64,000 bases of DNA, from assembly GCF_025465945.1 (NCBI RefSeq), contig NZ_JANLNW010000080.1:186001-250000 (forward strand), written 5' to 3'. Each line of letters opens with the position of its first letter. Within the stretch, counting starts at the first letter, position 1. The translations under genes were made by a program, and so were the position numbers. Shown piece by piece: positions 8,547-17,339 of the stretch. The notes beneath the pieces are model-generated. The model did no database searches and had not been told where the DNA came from. It saw only the letters and a list, made by a program, of their open reading frames with translations. This DNA comes from Pseudomonas sp. 6D_7.1_Bac1. Its GTDB lineage: Bacteria > Pseudomonadota > Gammaproteobacteria > Pseudomonadales > Pseudomonadaceae.

Positions 8547-9308
8547 CTACCGACCAAGCCGACTGAGCGTATCGCGCATGGGGGCAAGGGATACACCGAC
8601 CAAACCATCAAGCGGTCTGTTCAGCTCTTCGACCAGCAGAATCGACGCCGAGGCTGAGAGCGCGCACATCATCAACACTGCCACAATGGTGCCATTACGC
8701 GGTGCGAACAAACCGAACGTGCCGAAGATAATGGCCAGCCATGCCACCAGAATCACCAGCATCGTCGGCGGGATCGATGCATTGGCCTGCAGCAGTATCA
8801 GCCAACGGGTTGCGAACACCTCATCCATGAGCTGCAAGGCATGCGCCTTGAGTGCGCGCTGGGTCTCTGTGCCAGGAGTCAGTGCTTCGACCTTGCGCTG
8901 TAGTTCTTCAGAGCGGTTGATGGTCTCGGGGCTGTCGAGTTTTGCCAGCTGCGCCGCATCATGTGCGGCAAGCAGTTGCATGACGCCCGCGTAATTCTGC
9001 TTGAGCTGGCCGCGGATCTCTTGGGTCTCTGGTCCATACCTGGCCAACATCCGGTCGAACTGGACAACCTTCGCCGCCGTTCCCACGAGCTCGGCGTTGG
9101 CGGTATCGAACGTGCCTTTGGCGGAAGAAACCAGAAGGCCAAGCACCAGCGCGGCCATGGTCGCGATCAGGCCCGTCGCAAGTTTCACCACGCCGATGGA
9201 GTCATCGCTCAGATGATGAGACGGCAGCCGGTCGCGCAGGTATGAACCGAGCAGCGCGCTACCAAACACGCAGATGAACACGATGAGTGCGATCATCAGA
9301 TGATTCAC
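8547..9308 (-). CDS. DUF4239-like integral membrane protein
   Basis: 253-residue protein with a probable 4-span layout: two hydrophobic segments near the N-terminus (residues about 5-25 and 50-70), a long helical soluble loop of about 110 residues, and two C-terminal segments. This matches DUF4239 (bestrophin-like) proteins, whose role is unknown. The GTG at 9308 is chosen because GGAGG sits 11 bases upstream; the ATG four codons on (9296) is too far from it, and the open frame to 9491 has no membrane-protein character. It is followed by a perfect hairpin. Confidence 0.65.
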   Translation of the reverse strand: MNHLMIALIVFICVFGSALLGSYLRDRLPSHHLSDDSIGVVKLATGLIATMAALVLGLLVSSAKGTFDTANAELVGTAAKVVQFDRMLARYGPETQEIRGQLKQNYAGVMQLLAAHDAAQLAKLDSPETINRSEELQRKVEALTPGTETQRALKAHALQLMDEVFATRWLILLQANASIPPTMLVILVAWLAIIFGTFGLFAPRNGTIVAVLMMCALSASASILLVEELNRPLDGLVGVSLAPMRDTLSRLGR

Positions 9309-9544
9309 TTCACGTTGAACCTCCGTTACGGCTTTTTTGAGGCTGCGGTGGATGCTTTGAGCGTAGACGGTTTGATGGGTTTGGCTTGGGCCTGCGGGCG
9401 GCAGGTGCGGCTCGGATCGGCGGCTGGAGGTCGTTGGTGTTGGGTCGCTGGATAAGGGGCGGTCGACTATAGAGTGCCTGCTTCTGGGCACGCGAAATAA
9501 CGCGGTCTTCTATTTTCGCGTCACCGACCCGCCCCGATCATTCC

Positions 9545-9853
9545 TCACGCCCATGTTTTTCCGAGCGCTTCCAGTCCGGCCTTTTGCAGATCCTGTGGGC
9601 TCATGACAAGACGGAACTTGCAATTGGCCTGGAAGTTGAGAAAAAAGGGTTCTGCAAAACTGGGGATTTCGGATGAGTCTTGTACGTTGATCAGGAAAAT
9701 CCCACCGCGCATTCCATCCTGCTCGGTAAAGTAGGCCGCCTCCGGTTTGATGCTTTCCAGAATACGCCCCATCAGTTCGCCTACCTTCCCGGTTCTGACG
9801 AGTGCGTTGAAGGGTTCATGAGGGAACTCGACCATCAATAGCATTTTCATCAT
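9545..9853 (-). CDS. Small conserved protein, DUF3303-like
   Basis: 102-residue ferredoxin-like alpha/beta protein. Its opening MKMLLMVEFPHEPFNALV and the later GGIFLINVQDSSEIP resemble small proteins annotated in pseudomonads as DUF3303-like or, probably wrongly, as pantothenate synthetase. It lacks the nucleotide-binding HIGH motif of PanC, so no PanC activity should be assumed. AGAGAATCG precedes the ATG at 9853; a second ATG two codons on is equally possible. No operon partner. Confidence 0.6.
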   Translation of the reverse strand: MMKMLLMVEFPHEPFNALVRTGKVGELMGRILESIKPEAAYFTEQDGMRGGIFLINVQDSSEIPSFAEPFFLNFQANCKFRLVMSPQDLQKAGLEALGKTWA

Positions 9854-10058
9854 TCGATTCTCTTTTCTCGTGGCTGACCCGTCTCCCTACCTGTGCGCCT
9901 GGCTCTCTTGCCGCCAGACCTGCTTTTAACCGCTCCAGCGGTGTGTCATTAAGAGTAGCGAAGCTTGAGCTAATGCCCATCCGGGGTTACGGGTGGTCAT
10001 GAAGATGCCTTTCACCCACATCCCGTCGAAAACACCCCCGGCAAACACCCGGTTCCAA

Positions 10059-10460
10059 CTACACCTCTTCAGGCGCTACAACCACCGCCCCCCGAGCATT
10101 CAATAGCTCGCGCAGCACCGAACGATGGCAGTGGCGTTCATCCTTGCAATAACAGCCGATGGTCAGCGACGTTTGATGGGACAGGGCGGCCAACAGATCG
10201 AGCAGTTGGCTGGGGGTCGGGTGGTTCATTTCGGCCTTGAATTTGCGCCGGAAGGCTTCCCAGGCTTTTTCGTCTACCGCAACTTTAGCTTCGGCCACCA
10301 GCTCTGCGCTGGGGGAGAGGGCGGGGAGCCAGGTGTCGTAGAAGTCACGGCTGGCGAATTCGGCCTTCGGAACGCCACGGGGTGGGCGGCGGACCGTGCC
10401 TAGGCGCAGTCCTTCGTGGGGTGTTCGGGGGGAGCCGAGTTGCACGATATGGATAGGCAT
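10059..10460 (-). CDS. DUF488 family protein
   Basis: 133-residue DUF488 protein, function unknown. The C-terminal signature CYCKDERHCHRSVL (about residues 104-117), with its cysteine-histidine cluster, is the conserved core of the family, and the N-terminal strand plus RRPPRGVPKAEFA is typical. The start follows GGAGCATGA. It begins 10 bases after the stop of the upstream phosphatidylcholine synthase gene, so the two are probably co-transcribed, though no functional link is obvious. Confidence 0.8.
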   Translation of the reverse strand: MPIHIVQLGSPRTPHEGLRLGTVRRPPRGVPKAEFASRDFYDTWLPALSPSAELVAEAKVAVDEKAWEAFRRKFKAEMNHPTPSQLLDLLAALSHQTSLTIGCYCKDERHCHRSVLRELLNARGAVVVAPEEV

Positions 10461-10470
10461 TCATGCTCCA

Positions 10471-11190
10471 TCAGTGATGGGTGCGCTCGAGCCAGTCCGC
10501 GGCCGTGCGGCAGATGCAGATCCCCAGAAAGTAAGCCGACATCGCGAGCCACAGCCCCATCACCAACGGATTGATGGCCGGGTGGTTGAGGACCAGTGAC
10601 AGGCTGCACAGCAGCCAGATGGACGTCACGGCAATGTTGATCGGCATGAACCGCCGCACACGAAACGGGTGAAGGAACTTCATCCGGGTCACCGTCAACA
10701 GCGCCAGGCCGATGATGGTCAACAGCGTCAGCCAGGGTGTTGGCGCAATGATGTAGAGGCACAGGGCGACGACGTTCCACGCGGCGGGGAAGCCCTGGAA
10801 GTAGTTGTCCTTGCTTTTCATGTTGACGTTGCAGAAGCAATAGAGCGACGAGACCAGGATAACCGAGGTAGTCAGCAGTGGCGTGTAGGCCGGCAAATCG
10901 ATGAAACGGTAAATGAACAGGGCCGGGATGAACACGTAGGTCAGGTAGTCGATGACCAGATCCAGCACCGACCCGTCGAGATGGGGCAGTACGGTTTGGA
11001 CATTGACCTTGCGTGCCAGCGAGCCGTCCACACCATCGACGATCAGCGCTACACCCAGCCATATCAGGCAGGCTCTGGGCTGATTATCGAACAAGGCGAG
11101 GGTCGCCAGGAAGGCGGTCACCACGCCGGTGGCGGTAAAGCCGTGGGCGCCCCACGCTTTAAGCGCGGCCATGCGTCGAGTCGTTATCAA
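10471..11190 (-). CDS. pcs: Phosphatidylcholine synthase (CDP-alcohol phosphatidyltransferase)
   Basis: About 239-residue integral membrane enzyme that condenses choline with CDP-diacylglycerol to give phosphatidylcholine. The CDP-alcohol transferase motif is seen as DGVDGSLAR...LPHLDGSVLDLVID, with its spaced aspartates, and seven to eight hydrophobic segments follow. The KAWGAHGFTATG N-terminus matches bacterial Pcs. I prefer the TTG at 11190 because GGAG lies nine bases upstream; an ATG at 11172 has no binding site, and the frame runs back to 11304. Phosphatidylcholine is typical of host-associated bacteria including many pseudomonads. Confidence 0.85.
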   Translation of the reverse strand: MITTRRMAALKAWGAHGFTATGVVTAFLATLALFDNQPRACLIWLGVALIVDGVDGSLARKVNVQTVLPHLDGSVLDLVIDYLTYVFIPALFIYRFIDLPAYTPLLTTSVILVSSLYCFCNVNMKSKDNYFQGFPAAWNVVALCLYIIAPTPWLTLLTIIGLALLTVTRMKFLHPFRVRRFMPINIAVTSIWLLCSLSLVLNHPAINPLVMGLWLAMSAYFLGICICRTAADWLERTHH

Positions 11191-11396
11191 GGGGGTGTTC
11201 TCCAACAAATGAAACGGGCCAGTTGCTACCACCGACGGGGTCACCGGAAACCTGGCTGGGTTGCACCTATCGACCGGGTATTCGGCGATAAGGTTCACCT
11301 GCACTGAAATGACCCGAAGGCGACACTCAATAAAAATAGCCTATCTTTTGTCACCCTCTGGTCTATTGGGTATCACGTTAGTCGGCCCGGATTTTT

Positions 11397-12335
11397 TTAA
11401 CCGACCCGGGCATTGCGCCGAATACTCTGCGGTGGCTGTCCGAAGGCGCGCAGGAAGGCTTCACGCATGCGCCGCCGATCGGTGAATCCGGTTTGCGCGG
11501 CAATCTGGTCGAGGGTCAGGCGGTTGGTTTCGAGCATCAACCGCGCGGCTTCCAGGCGCAGGTTCTCGATGGCCTTGGCCGGTGACTGGCCGGTTTCCGC
11601 GCGAAAGGCACGGCTGAACTGGCGGGCGCTGAGATGGGCGACATCGGCCAGTTGCTCCACCGACAGGGCCTCGGCGAGATGCTCTCGGGCGTAGTTGAGG
11701 GCGGTCTGAATGCGGTCGGACTTGGGTTCCAGTTCCAGCAGTGCCGAGTGTTGTGACTGGCCGCCGGCTCGTCGGTGAAACATGACGAGTTTCTGCGCCA
11801 CGCTGCGGGCCAGCTCAGCGCCCAGGTCTTTTTCGACCATCGCCAACGCCAGGTCGATGCCGGCGGTCATGCCGGCCGAGGTCCAGATCGGACCGTCGAT
11901 GACGTAGATCCGGTCTTCATCAACGTGGATCGACGGATAACGTGCTTGCAACTCCCGGGCATAGGCCCAGTGGGTTGTTGCCCGTCGACCATCGAGCAAC
12001 CCGCTTTGCGCCAGCACAAAAGCCCCCGAGCAGATTGACGCGGTACGTCGCGCCGTTTGCGCACTTTTCTGGAGATAGGCCAGGACTGCCGGCGGTGCCT
12101 GTTCGATGATCGAGTCGCCACCGCCGACGATCAGCGTGTCGAAGGTTCTGTCATCGAAAGCCTGAGTGTCGACGCCAAGCCCTCCGGATGCCGGAAGAAC
12201 GCCGCCGTGTTCCGACAGCACGCTGACGCTGTAGACCGCCTCACCCGCGCAGAAATTGGCGTACTCGAAGACCGGCAAAGCCGCCAGGGCCATGGATTGA
12301 AAACCTTCAAACACCACGAACGCTACAGAAGGCAT
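11397..12335 (-). CDS. GlxA-type AraC transcriptional regulator
   Basis: 312-residue regulator with an N-terminal DJ-1/PfpI-like (class I amidotransferase) domain, residues about 1-190, containing SICSGAFVLAQSGLLDGRRA with the nucleophile-elbow cysteine position, and a C-terminal AraC domain with two helix-turn-helix units (VEQLADVAHLSARQFSRAF and TLDQIAAQTGFTDRRRMR). Such proteins regulate amine, carnitine or amino-acid catabolism (e.g. CdhR, GbdR, ArgR) but the ligand here is unknown. GAGGACAAGCTC precedes the ATG at 12335. It is divergent from an SDR gene 122 bases away, the most likely target. Confidence 0.85.
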   Translation of the reverse strand: MPSVAFVVFEGFQSMALAALPVFEYANFCAGEAVYSVSVLSEHGGVLPASGGLGVDTQAFDDRTFDTLIVGGGDSIIEQAPPAVLAYLQKSAQTARRTASICSGAFVLAQSGLLDGRRATTHWAYARELQARYPSIHVDEDRIYVIDGPIWTSAGMTAGIDLALAMVEKDLGAELARSVAQKLVMFHRRAGGQSQHSALLELEPKSDRIQTALNYAREHLAEALSVEQLADVAHLSARQFSRAFRAETGQSPAKAIENLRLEAARLMLETNRLTLDQIAAQTGFTDRRRMREAFLRAFGQPPQSIRRNARVG

Positions 12336-12457
12336 GAGCTTGTCCTCACATGCTATGTCCTGAATACGTACTTTATACGTCCTTTGAGACATTCGTCAGC
12401 CGTTTTATAAATCCTCCCACGCGGCAAACAACTTGCCTCACTGTGAAGGACATCGAC

Positions 12458-13249
12458 ATGACACAACTTTCCAAAGGCACCGCATTGGTGACTGGCGCGT
12501 CATCGGGCATTGGTGCGGTCTACGCTGATCGACTGGCCCGGCAAGGTTACGACCTGATTCTTGTCGCCCGTAGCCAGTCCAGACTGAATGCATTGGCGGA
12601 CACGCTGAGCAACGAAACGGGCCGGACTGTGACGGTGTTGGCAGCCGATCTGAAGGACAAGGCCGATTTGTTGCGAGTCGAAAACGTCCTGCGCAGCGAC
12701 CCGAGTATTACCTTGCTGGTCAACAACGCCGGGGTTGGGGCGGTGATGCCACTGCTCGACAGCCCAGTGGATGAGATGGAAGACATGGTAGCGCTGAACG
12801 TCACGGCGTTGATGCGTCTGGCCTATGCCGCGGTACCAGGTTTTGTTGCGCGAGGTGAGGGCACCGTGATCAACATCTCGTCGATCGTCGCCATTGCCCC
12901 GGAAATCTTGAATGGCGTGTATGGCGGGACCAAGGCGTTTGTTCTGGGGTTTAGTCAGTCGCTGCACCACGAATTGGCCGACAAGGGTGTGCGGGTTCAG
13001 GCGGTGTTGCCGGGAGCGACCGCGACGGAGTTCTGGAACGTGGCAGGCCACCCGGTCGAGAACCTGCCGCAAGGCATTGTCATGAGCGCCGAGGACATGG
13101 TCGATGCGGCGCTGGTTGGCTTGAGCAACGGCGAGTGGGTGACGATTCCTGGCCTGAACGAAGGTGATAAGTGGGCGCGCTTCGAAGCACAGCGTCAGGA
13201 ACTTTCAGGCCTGATGGGCAACTCGACCCCAGCGACCCGCTATCAGTAA
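12458..13249 (+). CDS. Short-chain dehydrogenase/reductase (SDR)
   Basis: 263-residue classical SDR with a Rossmann fold. The cofactor motif TGASSGIG is near residue 12, NNAG near residue 87, and the catalytic Ser with YGGTK (Tyr-x3-Lys) follows INISSIVA. The arginine after the second strand (VARSQSR) suggests NADP(H). Substrate unknown. AAGGACATCGAC precedes the ATG; upstream in-frame codons to 12350 overlap the divergent promoter. It is probably controlled by the divergent GlxA-type regulator. Confidence 0.88.
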   Translation: MTQLSKGTALVTGASSGIGAVYADRLARQGYDLILVARSQSRLNALADTLSNETGRTVTVLAADLKDKADLLRVENVLRSDPSITLLVNNAGVGAVMPLLDSPVDEMEDMVALNVTALMRLAYAAVPGFVARGEGTVINISSIVAIAPEILNGVYGGTKAFVLGFSQSLHHELADKGVRVQAVLPGATATEFWNVAGHPVENLPQGIVMSAEDMVDAALVGLSNGEWVTIPGLNEGDKWARFEAQRQELSGLMGNSTPATRYQ

Positions 13250-13258
13250 AGCGAGTGT

Positions 13259-13296
13259 GTGATTGAGGGTGGACAGGTACGTCCCCGCTCAATCAC
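13259..13296. repeat. Inverted repeat downstream of the SDR gene
   Basis: GTGATTGAG and CTCAATCAC arms enclose about 20 bases that can partly pair again (GGTGGACAGGTACGTCCCC). There is no T-run, so terminator status is uncertain; the position directly after the SDR stop suggests a 3' end structure. Confidence 0.4.
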
Positions 13297-13386
13297 CCGG
13301 CTCGACGTGCAATTGCGCAAGATCGTTCAAGACAGAAGGCTGATCGGCTGGCACAGTTGGAGACCTTTTCTTCGTTGTAGAGAGCT

Positions 13387-14085
13387 ATGTCTGACAATCT
13401 ATTGCCGCGCAGTGCTTTCCTGCGCGGTGCCGCTGCCGTCATGCCCTTGTCCCTGGCGACTGCGCCGTGGGGGCTGCTGGCGGGTTCGATGGCCATTGAG
13501 GCCAACCTCACTCCACTGCAAGGTCAGGGCTTGTCGAGCATTGTCTTTGCGGGCGCTGCGCAACTGGTGGCGATCGGGATGCTCAAGGGCGGTGCCGGGA
13601 TTTTCTCGATTCTGCTGACCACCTTGCTGCTGACGTCGCAACACTTGCTGTATGGCATGAGCATGCGCCCGGTGGTTTCACCCTTGCCGGGTCGCTGGCG
13701 GGCAGGGCTGGGCTTTTTGCTCACCGATGAACTGTTCGCGCTGACCAGCCAACATGACAAACGGCAGTTCAATCGCTGGTACGCCCTTGGGGTGGGCCTG
13801 ACCTTTTATGTGGCGTGGAATCTCTTCACCCTGGCCGGGATTGTGCTGGGCAGCAGCATTCCGGGTCTTGAACATCTGGGTCTGGACTTCTCCATCGCCG
13901 CCACGTTTATCGCGTTGATTACCCCCGTGGTGCGCAACCTTGCGACGGTCGTCTGTGTGGCGGTTTCACTGTTTTGCTCGGTGTTGTTCAACTACTGGCA
14001 CTGGGGCTCGGCGCTGGTGCTGGCCGGGTTGCTGGGGATGAGCGCCGGGTTTATCTGCAACAAGTTTTATGAGGGGCGCACATGA
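13387..14085 (+). CDS. azlC: AzlC family branched-chain amino acid exporter, large subunit
   Basis: 232-residue membrane protein with six to seven hydrophobic segments and the AzlC core (PWGLLAGSMAIEANLTPLQ, then GAAQLVAIGML). With AzlD it forms a two-component exporter for branched-chain amino acids or analogues such as azaleucine. AGAGAGCT precedes the ATG. The stop overlaps the azlD start as ATGA, a typical coupled pair. Confidence 0.9.
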   Translation: MSDNLLPRSAFLRGAAAVMPLSLATAPWGLLAGSMAIEANLTPLQGQGLSSIVFAGAAQLVAIGMLKGGAGIFSILLTTLLLTSQHLLYGMSMRPVVSPLPGRWRAGLGFLLTDELFALTSQHDKRQFNRWYALGVGLTFYVAWNLFTLAGIVLGSSIPGLEHLGLDFSIAATFIALITPVVRNLATVVCVAVSLFCSVLFNYWHWGSALVLAGLLGMSAGFICNKFYEGRT

Positions 14086-14396
14086 TGGTCTGGGCGGTTA
14101 TTGTCGGGATGGGTTTGCTGGTGTTCCTCAACCGCTACGTGTTCCTTGAGCCACGGCTGCCGGTGCGCTTGAGCAGCAATGCGCGGCAATTTCTGGGTTT
14201 CGCGGTGCCGGGCATGCTCACGGCGATCTGCGGGCCGATTGTGTTCATGCCTGACCATCAATTGAATTTGCAGTACGACAATCCGTACCTGATCAGTTCG
14301 CTGGTCGCCATCGGCCTGGTGCTCTACACCCGCAGTACCTTGATCAGCATGCTGCTGAGCATGGGGTTCTTTTTCCTGCTGCGCTGGTGGTTGTGA
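14082..14396 (+). CDS. azlD: AzlD family branched-chain amino acid exporter, small subunit
   Basis: 104-residue membrane protein with three to four hydrophobic segments, ending in a very hydrophobic tail. Its size, the motif FLNRYVFLEPRLP and the four-base overlap with azlC identify it as the small partner of the exporter. It ends ten bases before the stop of the convergent RpiR gene. Confidence 0.88.
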   Translation: MMVWAVIVGMGLLVFLNRYVFLEPRLPVRLSSNARQFLGFAVPGMLTAICGPIVFMPDHQLNLQYDNPYLISSLVAIGLVLYTRSTLISMLLSMGFFFLLRWWL

Positions 14397-14405
14397 GGCG
14401 CCGAC

Positions 14406-15314
14406 TCACTTTTTCGAGGTTTTGCTGCTGCCGGGAATGTGCAGGTAATTCATCACGCTTTCGGTGAGTTCGGTCGCCAGCTTCACCGCCTCTTTGTTAC
14501 GCGCCATCACCCCGGCGACCAGGCCTTCGATCAACGCCAGGACGGCGATGTTGGAGCTGGTCAGCACTGGGTGGTCGGCCGGCGCAAACAGCACATGCCG
14601 GGCAATGTGGGTCAAGGGCGAGGCGGGTGAGTCGGTGATCGCCAGTACGGTCGCGCCACGCTCGTGGGCAAAGCGCGACAGTTGCAGGGTATCGAGGGAA
14701 TAACGCGGCAGCGAGATCGCCAGCAGCACGTCCTGGTCGGTGATCGCCGCCAGTCGGTAGGCGGCGTTTTCGTTGCCACCTTCCATGCTGATCGCCGTGG
14801 CGTCGGCGCAGAACGGCATCAGGGTCGAGGCCGCGAGGCCTGCCATGTAGACGCTGTTGCCAAACCCGAGGATGTAGATCTTGCGCGCCTGGGTCAGGCA
14901 CGTGACCACGGCTTCGAAGGTGTCCGGGTGATTATTGGTGCCGGCAGTGCCAAGGTTGCTGGTGGCGCTCTGGATTTGCTCATGCAGGCCGAACGCACCA
15001 CCAGGGCGGTGCGCCAGTTCGTTGCGCAGTTTGTCCACCGGGGACACCATCTGCTGCAAGGTCGCGACCAGTTCGGCTTTCATGCCGCTGTAACCCCCCA
15101 GATCCAACGCCTTGGCCAGACGATTGACCGCCGCTGGCGAGGTGGCGGTCTCAAGGGCCATCTCTTCGATGGTCAGGGTGGCCGCCTTCAGCGGATGACG
15201 CAGGATAAAGTCCGCCACCTTGCGCAGCGACGGCTGCAAGTCGGCAAGGATTTCTGCCAGTTTGCGCATCACCGGCGCGGCGTAGACCGTGGTGTTTTTC
15301 GAAGGAGTAGGCAT
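14406..15314 (-). CDS. MurR/RpiR family transcriptional regulator
   Basis: 302-residue regulator with an N-terminal RpiR helix-turn-helix (LTIEEMALETATSPAAVNRLAKALDL is the recognition region; about residues 40-75) and a C-terminal SIS sugar-isomerase domain (ILGFGNSVYMAGLA, then LLAISLPRYSLDTLQL). SIS domains of this family usually sense phosphosugars, but in Pseudomonas several RpiR proteins govern amino-acid uptake. It is the last gene of the ABC/deacylase operon and a natural candidate for its regulator. The ATG at 15314 has only a weak binding site; the open frame extends to 15419. Confidence 0.87.
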   Translation of the reverse strand: MPTPSKNTTVYAAPVMRKLAEILADLQPSLRKVADFILRHPLKAATLTIEEMALETATSPAAVNRLAKALDLGGYSGMKAELVATLQQMVSPVDKLRNELAHRPGGAFGLHEQIQSATSNLGTAGTNNHPDTFEAVVTCLTQARKIYILGFGNSVYMAGLAASTLMPFCADATAISMEGGNENAAYRLAAITDQDVLLAISLPRYSLDTLQLSRFAHERGATVLAITDSPASPLTHIARHVLFAPADHPVLTSSNIAVLALIEGLVAGVMARNKEAVKLATELTESVMNYLHIPGSSKTSKK

Positions 15315-15392
15315 AACCGGCTCAACATCCGCTGGAGGTTGGAAGGGACCAGGTCTGGTTCCCCGACATGAGTGGGCGCCAGTGTATCCGAA

Positions 15393-15427
15393 GCCGGCCG
15401 TTGGCGTGCAGCAGGCCAACGGTCGGC
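15393..15427. repeat. Strong hairpin between the ABC ATPase gene and the RpiR gene
   Basis: GCCGGCCGTTGGC and GCCAACGGTCGGC arms with one mismatch pair and a nine-base loop. There is no U-tract in the minus-strand transcript. It may uncouple expression of the regulator from the transport genes by partial termination or RNA processing. Confidence 0.5.
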
Positions 15428-15434
15428 GGGTGGC

Positions 15435-16199
15435 TTACTTCAGGCTGCCGGCCAGAAACTGCTGGAGGCGTTCGGACTGTGGGTTGACCAGCACTTCACG
15501 CGGGTTGCCACGTTCTTCAACCTGGCCTTTGTGCAGGAACACCAATTGGTTCGACACTTCGCGGGCAAAGCCCATTTCGTGGGTCACCACCACCATGGTC
15601 CGGCCTTCCAGCGCCAGGTCCTGCATGACTTTAAGCACTTCGCCGACCAGTTCCGGGTCGAGGGCCGAGGTCGGTTCATCGAACAGCATCACCTCCGGTT
15701 CCATCGCCAGCGCGCGAGCAATTGCCACGCGCTGCTGTTCGCCACCCGACATGTGCGCCGGATACGCGCCCATGCGATGGGCCACGCCGACCTTGTTCAG
15801 GTAGTGCTCGGCCTTTTCCCGAGCCAGCTTTTTGTCTAAGCCCAGCACATGCACCGGCGCTTCCATGACGTTTTCAAGGGCGCTCATGTGCGACCAGAGG
15901 TTGAAGTGCTGAAACACCATCGCCAGCCGTGAGCGCATGCGTTGCAGCTGTTTTGGCTCGGCCGCCTTGAGCCCGCCCGTTTTGTTGGCGACCAGTTTCA
16001 GTTGCTCGCCATTGAGCAGGATGTTGCCTGAGTTGGGTTGCTCCAGCAGGTTGATGCAGCGCAGGAAGGTACTTTTGCCCGAGCCGCTGGAGCCGATGAT
16101 GCTGATCACGTCGCCGGCTTTTGCTTCCAGGGACACGCCTTTGAGCACTTCGTGGGTACCGTAGCGTTTGTGCAGATCCTGAATTTCAAGTGTGTTCAT
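15435..16199 (-). CDS. Polar amino-acid ABC transporter ATP-binding protein
   Basis: 254-residue ABC ATPase of the HisP/GlnQ/AotP group. Walker A is GSSGSGKST (about residue 37), the ABC signature is MSGGEQQRVAIARAL, and Walker B is VMLFDEPTSALDPE, followed by the switch histidine in VVVTHEMGF. The N-terminus MNTLEIQDLHKRYGTHEVLKG is typical. It energises the two permeases encoded upstream in the same operon; the deacylase gene lies between them. Confidence 0.95.
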   Translation of the reverse strand: MNTLEIQDLHKRYGTHEVLKGVSLEAKAGDVISIIGSSGSGKSTFLRCINLLEQPNSGNILLNGEQLKLVANKTGGLKAAEPKQLQRMRSRLAMVFQHFNLWSHMSALENVMEAPVHVLGLDKKLAREKAEHYLNKVGVAHRMGAYPAHMSGGEQQRVAIARALAMEPEVMLFDEPTSALDPELVGEVLKVMQDLALEGRTMVVVTHEMGFAREVSNQLVFLHKGQVEERGNPREVLVNPQSERLQQFLAGSLK

Positions 16200-16217
16200 G
16201 GTGTCGAGTCTCTGGTG

Positions 16218-17330
16218 TCAGTCGCTGAGCAAGCGACCCTGGCGAATGGGGGTAGAGCCTGCGACCTTGGCCAGCCACAAACCGGGTTGGGCAAAGCGCA
16301 AGCGTTCGCGGGCGTAAAGGATGCCGTCGGTGCGGGCGGTCACCACGCTGTGGCGATCGGTCAGCGGGTCGATCACTTCGAACAGCGGGTCGCCGACCGT
16401 GACCCGAGCCCCCAGCGGTTGCAGGAAACTCACCACGCCGGGGTGCGGCGCATAGGCGTATTGCGCGCCGGCGAAAGGCGAAGCTTGGCAGCAGGTGGAC
16501 GGCGCGTCTGGCCAGTCGCCGCTGATCAAACCTTGTTCGGCCAGATAGCCAAGGATCTGCTCGGCACTGGCCATGCACGGTTCGCGCTCGGTGTCGGCCA
16601 TGCCGCGCAATTCGATAGTGGTCGCTACGCAAGCCAGCGGAATGTTCGCCTGCGGGAACAGTTCGGCCAGGCGCAACCAGGGCACCGCGCAGGCTTCATC
16701 AAAGGCATTGCCGCCGGCGTCTTCGGCCAACAGCGCGGCGCCGGCGCCCAGGCGTGCAGCCAGTGAACGCAGACGTGGCCAGTTTTGCGGCAAGGCATAC
16801 AGCAGCATGATCGACTCGAAGTCACAGTGCAGGTCCAGCACCACATCGGCATCGCAGGCGTGCTGCAACAGCAGGCGGCGCAGGCCATCGAGTTCCGATC
16901 CGGCCAGCGGCATGTCGGCAATGACCTCGACCATGGCGCGACGGATCAGCTTCACGTTGGCGTCGGCATCCGCGCCCAGCTGACCTTCCAGTTGCACGGC
17001 AACGGCTTCGGCCAGCTCTGGAAAGTCCCGGTTGAAGTTCTTGCCGCTGTTGAACTCGAAGCGGCCCTGATGGGTGGCCTGGAACATTTGCCCGATACCG
17101 ATCGGATTGGCCATCGGCACCAGTTCGATCAGTCCGGTCAAGCGGCCTTGTGCTTCCAGCTCCCGCAGGCGGCGCTTGAGTTCGACGGCGACGCGCATGC
17201 CGGGCAGTTCGTCGGCGTGCAGGGACGCCTGAATGTAGGCCTTGCGCGAGCCACTGCCAAAGCGAAACAGCGACAGCGTGCGTTCAGTGCCGCAGGCGCT
17301 CCAGGGCAGGACGTAATGAATGTGCTGCAT
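16218..17330 (-). CDS. Succinylglutamate desuccinylase/aspartoacylase-like zinc deacylase
   Basis: 370-residue zinc carboxypeptidase-fold enzyme (AstE/AspA group). The zinc ligands are visible as HADE (about residues 38-41) and as the His of VVLDLHCD, with NFNRDFP in the substrate site. It should cleave an acyl-amino acid (N-succinyl, N-acetyl or similar) to the free amino acid. It is encoded inside an amino-acid ABC operon and not with the arginine succinyltransferase genes, so the substrate is probably an imported N-acyl amino acid or related compound. AGGAAAT precedes the ATG. The true AstE of the arginine pathway would be expected elsewhere. Confidence 0.85.
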   Translation of the reverse strand: MQHIHYVLPWSACGTERTLSLFRFGSGSRKAYIQASLHADELPGMRVAVELKRRLRELEAQGRLTGLIELVPMANPIGIGQMFQATHQGRFEFNSGKNFNRDFPELAEAVAVQLEGQLGADADANVKLIRRAMVEVIADMPLAGSELDGLRRLLLQHACDADVVLDLHCDFESIMLLYALPQNWPRLRSLAARLGAGAALLAEDAGGNAFDEACAVPWLRLAELFPQANIPLACVATTIELRGMADTEREPCMASAEQILGYLAEQGLISGDWPDAPSTCCQASPFAGAQYAYAPHPGVVSFLQPLGARVTVGDPLFEVIDPLTDRHSVVTARTDGILYARERLRFAQPGLWLAKVAGSTPIRQGRLLSD

Positions 17331-17339
17331 GGGATTTCC